Shown piece by piece: positions 1 to 11,000 of a stretch of DNA of 64,000 nt. The stretch is taken from contig CM076953.1 of NCBI GenBank assembly GCA_039566865.1, forward strand, positions 5,394,001 through 5,458,000, read 5' to 3'. The notes under the pieces were generated by a model that searched no databases, was not told where the DNA came from, and worked only from the letters and a program-made list of their open reading frames with translations. Numbering within the stretch: position 1 is the stretch's first letter; each line of letters begins with the position of its first letter. The DNA is from Aurelia coerulea (lineage: Eukaryota > Cnidaria > Scyphozoa > Semaeostomeae > Ulmaridae). The position numbers and the translations under genes were made by a program.

Positions 1-3000
1 AACGCAACATGTTTGAACGCAAATGGATCATTTACTTGCTCGTGCAATAATGGCTATTCTGGAAATGGTGTAAAGTGTGCAGGTGAGGGTTTATCGATCT
101 CACTTAGAATGAATTTGATGGGAAACAAATAGTTTTTGCTGTCTTTGATATAAATGAAAAATATATTTATTGCCACAAATATTTAATCTGCCTCGAAATG
201 TTTGAATATCTTGCAATTTTAGAGTTATGATTGCATTTCTAAACTTACTTTCATTTACTGTTCTAGATAACAATGAGTGTTCCCTTGCTACTCATAATTG
301 TCATAACAACGCAACATGTTTGAATACAAATGGATCATTTACTTGCTCATGCAATACTGGCTATTCTGGAAATGGGGTGATGTGTGAAGGTGATGGCAAT
401 GTTTTTCATATGTTGAAGGAATTAATCTGGAAAAAATAATTGTTTTTGTTTTTGTTTTTGTTTTTAATATGAATGACAGTTTATCCATATGATGTTAATT
501 GTCCCAAATTGTGAGTCTGTATTAGAATAGGTTTGAGTATTTTGCGATTTTAGAATTAAAATTGCATATAAAATACTTCAGAATATGAAATGGAAAGATC
601 TAAACTTACATTCATTTACTTTTCTAGATAACAATGAGTGTTCTCTAGTTACTCATAATTGCCATAACAATGCTACATGTTTGAATACAAATGGATCGTT
701 TACTTGCTCATGTAATACTGGCTATTCTGGAAATGGTGTGAAGTGTCAAATGGAAATTTCTAAACTGACATTTTTTCGCCCTCATAGATAACAATGAGTG
801 TTCCCTTGCTACTCATAATTGTCATAACAACGCAACATGTTTGAATACAAACGGATCATTTACTTGCTCATGTAATACTGGCTATTCTGGAAATGGTGTG
901 AAGTGTCAAGGTAAGGAAAATGTTTTTCGTATTTTGCATGAAGTAAGAATTAAGAACAAAGAATTTTTATTCTTTTTATTATGAAGGGCAACATGTGACA
1001 CAAATCTTCTGTCTGTCATAAAAATTCGAATATTTTGCAATTTTAGAATTAAAATTGCATATAAAATACTTCAGAATATGCAATGGAAATTTCTAAACTG
1101 ACATTTTTTCGCCCTCATAGATAACAATGAGTGTTCCCTTGCTACTTATAATTGTCATAACAACGCAACATGTTTGAATACAAATGGATCATTTACTTGC
1201 TCATGCAATACTGGCTATTCTGGAAATGGATTGAAATGTGATGGTGAGGGCAATGTTTTTCATAGTTTGAATGAATTAATAAAGAGCAAATAATTCAATT
1301 TTTGTCGTTGATATGAATGACAATATCTGAATATTATCTTGATTACCAGAAATTTTGTGCCGGTCAAAAATGTGAATATCTTTCAATTTTAGAGTTATAA
1401 TTGCATTTCTAAACTTACATTCATTTACTGTTCTAGATAACAATGAGTGTTCCCTTGCTACTCATAATTGTCATAACAACGCAACATGTTCGAATACAAA
1501 TGGATCATTTACTTGCTTATGCAATACTGGCTATTCTGGAAATGGTGTGAAATGTGAAGGTGAGATTTGTTTTATTTTTTTTTAATGAATTTATAAGGAA
1601 CAAAGAATTTGTATTGCTTTTAATATCAATGACAAAATGTGAAGATCATCTTTATTGCCAGAAGTATTTAGTCTGCCTAAAAATGTTTGAATATCTTGCA
1701 ATTTTAGAATTAAAATTGCATATAAAATACTTCAGAATATGCAATGGAAATGTCTAAACTAACATTTCTTCGCCCTTATAGATAACAATGAGTGTTCTCT
1801 AGTTACTCATAATTGCCATAACAACGCTACATGTTTGAATACAAATGGATCGTTTACTTGCTCATGTAATACTGGCTATTCTGGTAATGGGGTGATGTGT
1901 GAAGGTGAGGGCAATCAGCAATGTTTCTTATGATTTGAATGAATTTTTAAGGAAAAAATAATTGCTTCAGTTGTTAGTATGAGTGACAAAATATAAAAAT
2001 TATCTTTATTGCCAGAAATGTTGAGTTTGTATTAAAACATTGATATATCTTGCGAATTTAGAATATTAGTATCATTTAAAATTCTTCACAATATTCAATA
2101 GCAATGTCTAAACTAACATTCCTTCGCTCTTATAGATAACAATGAGTGCTCCCTTGCTGCTCATGATTGCCATAACAACGCAACATGTTTGAATACAAAT
2201 GGATCATTTACTTGCTCATGTAATACTGGCTATTCTGGAAATGGTGTAATGTGTCAAGGTGAGGGCAATGTTTTTCATATATTGAAGGAATTTATCTGGA
2301 AAAAATCATTGTTTTTGCTTTTGTTTTTAATATGAATGACAGTTTATCCATATGATGTTAATTCTCACAAATTGTGAGTGTGTATTAGAGAACATTTGAG
2401 TATCTTGCGATTTTAGAATTGAAATTGCATATAGAATACTTCAGAATATGCAATAGAAATGTCTAAACTGACATTCATTCGCTCTTATAGATAACAATGA
2501 GTGTTCTCTAGTTACTCATGATTGCCATAAGAACGCAACATGTTTGAATACAAATGTATCATTTACTTGCTCATGTAATACTGGCTATTCTGGAAATGGT
2601 GTGATGTGCCAAGGTGAGGGCAATGTTTTTCATAATTGAAGGAATTTATCTAAGGAAAAAATCATTGCTTTTGTTTTTAATATGAATGACAGTTTATCCA
2701 TATTATCTTAATTGCCACAAATTTGAGTCTGTATTAAAACATTTGATATATCTTGCGAATTTAGAATTGAAGTTCATATAAATACTTCAGAATATGCAAT
2801 AGAAATGTCTAAACTGACATTCATTCGCTCTTATAGATAACAATGAGTGTTCCCTTGCTACTCATGATTGCCATAAGAACGCAACATGTTTGAATACAAA
2901 TGGATCATTTACTTGCTCATGTAATACTGGCTATTCTGGAAATGGTGTGATGTGCCAAGGTGAGGGCAATGTTTTTCATAAATTGAAGGAATTTATCTGG

Positions 3001-5085
3001 AAAAAATCATTGTTTTTGTTTTTGTTTTTAATATGAATGACAGTTTATCCATATGATGTTAATTGTCATAAATTGTGAGTCTGTATTAGAAAACATTTGA
3101 GTATCTTGCGATTTTAGAATTAAAATTCAATATAAAATACTTCAGAATATGCAATAGAAATGTCTAAACTAACATTTCTTCGCTCTTATAGATAACAATG
3201 AGTGTTCTCTTGTTACTCATGATTGCCATAAGAACGCAACATGTTTAAATACAAATGGATCATTTACTTGCTCATGTAATACTGGCTATTCTGGAAATGG
3301 TGTGATGTGCCAAGGCGAGGGCAATGTTTCTCATAATTTCAGTGAATTTTTAAGGAACAAATAATTGCTTCAGTTGTTAGTATGAGTGACAAAATATAAA
3401 TATTATCTTTATTGCCAGAAATGTTGAGTCTGTATTAAAACATTGATATATCTTGCGAATTTAGAATATTAGTATCATTTAAAATTCTTCACAATATTCA
3501 ATAGCAATGTCTAAACTAACATTCCTTCGCCCTTATAGATAACAATGAGTGTTCCCTTGCTACTCATGATTGTCATAACAACGCAACATGTTTGAATACA
3601 AATGGATCATTTACTTGCTCGTGCAATACTGGCTATTCTGGAAATGGTGTAATGTGTGAAGGTGAAGGCAATGTTTTTCATATGTTGAAGGAATTTATCT
3701 GGAAAAAATCATTGTTTTTGTTTTTGTTTTTAATATGAATGACAGTTTATCCATATGATGTTAATTGTCACAAATTGTGAGTCTGTATTAGAAAACATTT
3801 GAGTATCTTGCAATTTTAGAATTAAAATTGAATATAAAATACTTCAGAATATGCAATAGAAATGTCTAAACTGACATTCATTCGCTCTTATAGATAACAA
3901 TGAGTGTTCTCTTGCTACTCATAATTGCCATAACAACGCAACATGTTTGAATACGAATGGGTCATTTACTTGCTCATGTAATACTGGCTATTCTGGAAAT
4001 GGTGTCAAGTGTGAAGGTGAGGGCAATGTTTCTCTTATTCTTAATGAAGTTATTGGGAAAAAATGATTGTTTTTGTTATAAATAGTAAAGACAAAATGGG
4101 AATTTTATCATAATTGCTACAAAGTTTGTGTCATTCACAAATATTTGAATAGCTTCCAATTTGAGAATTATGATTGCAGTGCAAATACTACAGAATATGC
4201 AGTTGAAATTCCTAAACTGACATTCATTTACTGTTATAGATAACAATGAGTGTTCCCTTGCTACTCATAATTGTCATAACAACGCAACGTGTTTGAATAC
4301 AAATGGATCATTCACTTGCTCATGTAATACTGGCTATTCTGGAAATGGATTGAAATGTGATGGTAAGTTGAAATTTTTTATCACCTTTCTTGAGTATTCA
4401 AATGAATGATATGTTAGGTGCTATAGAGACTGAATGTTCTTTCTTGTACATTTACATAAACACGAGAATTCTAACTTCTTTGCAATTTTGGAAACGGGCA
4501 CCGATATTATCTTGCAAATTATAATCATTACGTCAGTAAAAAATCTGCTCTTTCTTTTCCTAAGTTCCCGTTCTTCCTCTGCAATGATGCAGGAACAAAT
4601 TTGAATGAAAGGCTCACAATCTTAGAAAACAATCTAGTTATAGTTTCTTTGTGACGCGGAAAGTTGGTGCGCCTGGCATATTTGAGGTATCAAGCAACCA
4701 ATTTCAAGCAGGCTATAAATGGGTGACTAGTACCGGGTGTCCCAGAATGATGTATTATTGTTTTATTGCTTACATGTCCATAACCAATGAGCCTATTTTC
4801 AAACACTTTGTTTCATTTGATTGCCTAAAGGCTAAATTGTATTTCAAGATGTTGGTTGTGGTTTTATCAGTTTTTGAAAATCGGTTCATCGGTTATGGAC
4901 ATATAAACAATCAAACGATAATACATCATTTTGGGACACCCGGTATATTATTTATTTTTCAGATGTTGATGAATGTACTCTTGCCGCCCATAACTGTCAT
5001 ACGAACGCGAAATGTTTGAATACGAAAGGATCATTTACTTGCATTTGTAATATGCTTTACACTGGAAACGGAGTAACATGCATAG
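1..5085 (+). CDS. Tandem array of fifteen calcium-binding EGF-like exons
   Basis: Each exon is 123 bp, phase 1-1, and encodes one 41-residue EGF domain. Exons: 1-82 (partial), 267-389, 628-750 (damaged), 788-910, 1121-1243, 1437-1559, 1782-1904, 2136-2258, 2491-2613, 2837-2959, 3192-3314, 3539-3661, 3894-4016, 4240-4362, 4963-5085. Domains begin D-N-N-E-C, the calcium-binding EGF signature, and carry [12 protein letters not shown], which fits the Asx-hydroxylation consensus C-x-[DN]-x4-[FY]-x-C-x-C. All six cysteines are kept in nearly every copy; the exon at 1437 is identical apart from a Leu to Ser change. Introns (about 200-330 bp) are also alike between copies, so the unit that duplicated was exon plus intron. 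Such domains build extracellular adhesion or matrix proteins. The array starts upstream of the window. Confidence 0.9.
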
Positions 5086-8000
5086 GTAAGATGAAATTGA
5101 AGATGGTAGACAGAAATGTTCAGTATCATTTAATCAAAACATTTTGGGGAGTTGAATTTGAATCGTTCAAGCTTTATGACAAAGACTATAGATACTCTAC
5201 AAACATTCTGCATAAATCGTATGGAATTTTAAGAGTAAAAGATCTCTATGAAGCAAAAATTCTTAACTTCATGCATAAAGTGCACCATAACCCAGAAAAA
5301 CTTCCAGCTGCATTTTGAAACAAATGAGGGTAAACATAAATACGAAACAAGACAAAGAAAAGACTATAAACTATGCAGAACACACAAACATTGGGGTGAC
5401 CAAACGCTTAAAAACAAAGGTGCAAGACTCTGGAATAACCTCCCAGATAAAATAAAACATATCAATAACGTTAAATCATTTTCTAACGAAATAAAAAATC
5501 TTAGACTCCTTCAATACCAATAAATTAAAGAAACGAAAAAACAACAAATTAAATCAAATACAAAATGACTTAACCTTTAACGCTTTATAATATTAACCAT
5601 TATACTTTTACCAGTTTGCTACTACTATTCTTCTCGTTACGTTTTGTATATATTTCGCTTGTTTTTGTTCTCAAAGCGGCTCAGACTAGATAAGCTTTGC
5701 TTTTTCTGAGTCGTATAAGTTTTACAGTACATTGTATTATGTATCATGTATTTCTTATGAATAAAGTTTGAATTGAATTGAATTGAATTATGACATTTTT
5801 TTGACTTAAGGGGGGCTCAGTTCCTTGGAAGTTATTTGAAGTTTTTTGCAAAACAAATTTGGAATTCTATGAAATTGTGATGCCTTCTGATTAGGAATCT
5901 GCAAAAGTATACAGCATTTTAAAATGCTTGCAAGAATCAAGTGCCGCTCGTTAAGCTCTTTTGGATGGTATCTAGTTTGCATTATTTTTGAAAATAATCG
6001 TAGTTCTATTACCAAGAACAGTTTTAGGGACCGTTCATTATTTACAGAGGGGTTGGTACTGAAGAGAAATGTTTTCTTGTCCAAAAAATCTTCTTACCCA
6101 ACTCTAAAAGTGACAGCAAAAACATCTACCCAACAATTTTCAGGTTGAAAAAATTTTGCTCAACCCCTACCTATAAACATGGTTTCAATGTCAAACGATG
6201 TAACTTTTCAATTCAATACCGTAAATATTGATGACAAAGATGAACAAAGTAGACACTGAAAGTGAAATGGATAGTGTTGATGATGTTGATGATGATATTG
6301 ATAATTTTGGACTTTATGCATTTGGCATTAATTTGTGGCAAAATTTTGTTTTCCCAACCTTGAAATTACATGAAAAAATATTTACCCAACCTTTATATGT
6401 TAGAACATTTCTCTTACCCAACCCATTTCTCTTCGGTACCAACCCCTTTATAAATAACGAACAGTCCCTTACTCAACGCAGTTTTTGGTTGTACCTTAGA
6501 CATTCTTGCTGTGGTATAATGAAGAGGGAAATGTTTGAGAAGGTTGTGAGATGACGTGTGACCACGCGTCTCTTGCTTCCTTGTATTCTTTGAATTTTTT
6601 ATGTCACTACATTCAACTAGACTGATGATATGGTCGTAGTTATCGCTATTGAAATACTGCCGGACGCTCCTAACTACGACTCATAATCAAACGCCATTAT
6701 TTTGAAATGACTATGACTGCCTCGTTTCGATAAGGGCCTAGGCAGAAAAGCACAAACATTTGTAGTTTTCAAATGAAACACATTGATTTGAAAACTTCAC
6801 AATAAATCAGTTAATGCCTAGCGAAAGCAGCAAAATAGTACCTACATACAAGATTTGATATTGTCGCCAACTATTTTCATGGTATTCTTCACCGTAAGAC
6901 TTTGTTCTGTCCGGCCAAGCTGCTTGAAACTCTGCTTTGAGCTTCGAGTTTCCGTTGGTCAACATCAATCAATCGAATTTGCAGAGATTCTAATGGCATT
7001 GTATTTGGTTGTATACTTTGTACATGACTGTATATAGCAGCCTCGTTCCCAAGGGCGTTCAAAAATGAAAAAAGTCAGTCCAAAAATATTGCCGTAATAT
7101 TATGAGTCCCAGTAAGAGCGGTCTCGGTCTGGCGTAATAGTCTCGTTTTGGATAGCGATTACTGGGACTCATCGTAATCAGTCTAACATTCAACCAAGAC
7201 TCGTAACATTACTGTTGAATTTTTGCAACACTTTAGGCCCTCGTAGAGTGGATCCATTAGCAGACTCTACTACACTTTAGGATAGTCGAGTCTGCACGCA
7301 GGCTAGGATCCATATGCTTGAATCAAATTGCTAGAATCGTTTCAGAATTTGATTAAATCGACAGAGGTGGACAAAGTGTGTGATTTCATGCCTTTCTCGA
7401 TATTCATTTAAAATTTTCCGAATGTCTGACCTGGCATCCATTTTGGGACAAACTTTGAGTTAATTTTAAATGGCCGCAGGGTTGCTGTGAAAATCCATGC
7501 TCCTTGTTTCATCGTTGTGTAGTCGTATGTGATTGTGTGTAGGTTGCATTTGTAGTTTAGATATATTGTAAATATTATGAGCATATAAAAAAGTATATGA
7601 AACCGCACAGCAGCTTCGCAAGAAGCATGTTTGCTTGGAAGGAAGAAAAGGGAAGAAAGAGAGAAGTGACAAAGAAAAAAAGAAAGGAAACGACGAAGGG
7701 AGGAAAAAGAAATGGATGAAAATGGATTGAAAGAAAGAGGAGAAGAGGAAGAATGAACAGGTGGAAAGGGGAAAGAAGGTAGCGAAAAGAGGATTGAAAA
7801 TATAAAGAGGAAAGAAGGAATAAATGACGGAAAGAATAAAAAAGAAAGAAAAGCAATGTTTGGATTATGCACTTTTCATTTACAGTTGTGTGATCCAAGG
7901 AAGAATAAATCATGTTCATAGTGGATAATCACCTACACAATGCACAATATTACAATACTGCAATTTCAGTTACACATTAAGCCCAATGTGTCCCATAAAC

Positions 8001-11000
8001 GGCGGCGTTGAGGACACGGACCATTGCTGCACTGCCACTCTTGTTATCTGCATAGAAATAATCTCCTCAACCGCGTACTTTGCTTTCATGCTGTTTGTCG
8101 AGGCAACTTTGCTTTCATGCTGTTTGTCGAGCCTTTCCAATGAGGAATTAGTTTACGAATATTCCGCTCAGTGAAAATATCCTTTTCATGTCGATTTAAG
8201 CAAGACTTCTATTCAAATGTTTCGGCTTTAAGCAACTGTACTCCTTACGTGGATGGATGCCAAATTCCTTTCTTCAGTCAGAAATGATAATAACAAATAT
8301 TCATTTGATGATATTCAATCGTAGCACTTGCTGCCCAACTGAAATGGTGCACTTCAACATCTGCTGCTTTTGAAAAATGTCAAAAAGTTAGTAAAGCCAT
8401 TGGACACTCAATGTCATGCGTTTTGGGAAGCAATGATGTTGACTGTTATAAGAAGATTGCCAGTAAAGATGCCGATATGGGAATATTCGGCGGAGTTGAA
8501 ACATATTACGCAGGTAAAGCTTAATATGTTTGCCACAAACATCGCTTCTATTGACTGGTCATGGTAAGCCATACACTAGGCCAATTTTGGAGATTGATGA
8601 TTTCTTGCCGAAAAGGCGAATTATACTTAGCAAATCATCTTCGATTTTTAGGCCGCCTACAGTAAAAACCCGCATATAGGAACCTTGCATTTTGAAATCA
8701 CCCTGTTTAGGTTCTTATGCATATGATACTATTCTTGAAAACAGGATGCAAGGTTCTTAGATAGGTTCTTATCAAAAGAATTAATTACAGATCTTTGGGA
8801 ATTTAGGCCAAATATAAGAAAACAACGTTTTCACATACACACTATCATGACACAATTTTATAAAGAACAACCTTGTCTACCTAGCCTTATCTGTATCAAA
8901 TCCATTCATACAAAGAATTGCTTGTATATGCTTTGTATCTACTTAAGTATTTGGCTAAATTTCTTATTCTAAAAATCTTGTCACATATTACCAACCAGTA
9001 ACTTTTTTTAGATAAGAACCTTCCTTGAATTTCAGGATGAATAGGTTCTTCTGTAATGGGGTGAAATTAGAACATTTTAGGCCTTAGGTTCTTATAAGTG
9101 GGTGGTTCTTATATGCGGGTTTTTACTGTACTTGTCAAAATGTTTAGCCAAAATACCAAAATTGAAGTAATGTTGTTAGTGTTGCAGTAGTCGCTGCAAA
9201 TTGAATTGATTGGCAAAGATAAGGATATTGAAAATCTCGAATCCTTTAACACTGAAATTTCTCTTTTGTTTGTAGGCAGAGATTACGATCTAAGAATAAT
9301 AATGGCTGAAAAACTCAAAGATCCACGAAGTCTTGGAACTGCTCATTATGCAATTGCAGTGGTGAAGAGCATGAGCACTGCCGTGACAATCAACAACCTG
9401 AAGGTACTTTTAGACTCATAAACTATATATGTATATACAATTATCTTACCTGGTGTCATACAAATGACAGGAAAAAAGGAAAAATAAAGCCCTTGAGTTA
9501 GATTATAGTATAGGAAATATCTATTCATTTGCAAATTTGCTCTATTTCGACTTGCTTTTGAAATAATTTTACACATTGTAACACAAGATTTTTCTAAATG
9601 CCATGCGAGCAGAATTGTACTCGGTACGACACGCTCTCTCTCCGTTACCTCCGTTACTCCGCTGCAGGCATCTTTGAGAGTCTTAAAGGGGCTCCGTCGT
9701 CAAACAGTAAACAAATCCGAAAACTCGCACGTGTCGCCGATTATCCATTGTTCATCCATTGTTCTCTGCAGTTTGTTTGGTGGCTTCACCCAAGCCACCA
9801 AAATATGACCGTTGAAAATCCACTTATATCCGAGCAATCGTAAAAGATATGAATGTTTGGTTTGTTCCTTAGTGAAGTACAAGGATTAATGCCCAAACAG
9901 CAATTTTCATTTTGAAAAAAATACGAAAATCCTGTGTGATATCACCTTTCAAAAACTGCAAAAATCATCGTTTTGTTTACATTTTGACGACGGAGCCCCT
10001 GCAAGAGCAGTCCAACGGATCACTTTCCAGCTACTACGATAGACAAAGAGGTGTGATCTACTTGATTCTTTTCGTAGAGAATTGGAGGTTGTTGTGAGGT
10101 AGCTGAGCTTGCTTCGAAATGCAAATAACATTAGGGCTTAGTCAGATAGATTGGAATTGTTGTACATTAATATTGGCCTCGTCTAATAATCAATCTCTTT
10201 TATCTAAAACAGAATTGTCAATAAAACTATGAGGAATTGAAGAGATGAAATGACGTTTATCGTCGCACTCTTCGTCTAGATTGACGAGTCGATGCCTTGT
10301 ATTCGTTCAACGTTTTTAATATGATGTTTTTATTTTCACTCATATAAGGACTCACAACTAAAATGATCCTAAACAGAGACTAAAGGTTAAGAGATCTGAA
10401 GAAAAATCGAACATCGCCTCGAATGTCGATCAACTTAGATCTAATAAACCAATCAAACGCTAGGAATACTCACGTGGCCGGACCTTATTAAGAACGTAGC
10501 AATCTCTGATTGGTCCCGCCGTAAACGCGGAGGAGATGGCCTAAATTAGTCCCGGTTTTGAAGCTGTATCGTCATGAGTCTCAGTCTGAAGCCATAACAT
10601 CATCCAATTCAATGCGGTAAACTGAGACTCGTGTATTCAGTCCACTTTTCACCCTCCGTTTTAGATGAGACAGAAAGTTGATCGACATTTTTCTCCAGTC
10701 TGTTCCAGTTTAATCGTGATCATAGCCTTTTATTAGGACTGACAAATTAACTATTCTATTCATTTCAGGGAAAAAAGTCATGTCATACAGGGGTACAAAA
10801 AAATGCTGGTTGGGTTGTACCCATTGGAACTTTACTGAGAAAGAAATTAATGACGTGGGTCAGCTGCGACCAGTATGCAACCGTAGCCACTTATTTCAGT
10901 GCAAGTTGTGCACCAGGTGAGCAAACGTCAATGACAGGGATGATGACATGATGATATGTTCTTATAGATTTACAATCCCTCTCTTTCCGTATCCAGAGAG

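Noticed and set aside
1..4362. CRISPR-like array from regularly spaced near-identical repeats
   Set aside because: The repeats are 123-bp coding exons with splice sites in a metazoan genome, not short repeats with unique spacers.
5016..5318. 100-aa frame from the last EGF exon onward as a gene end
   Set aside because: It reads through a strong donor into intron and a LINE fragment.
7408..7919. Minus-strand frames rich in Ser, Phe and Leu (up to 154 aa)
   Set aside because: They read the complement of the polypurine tract; low complexity, no domain and several overlapping frames.
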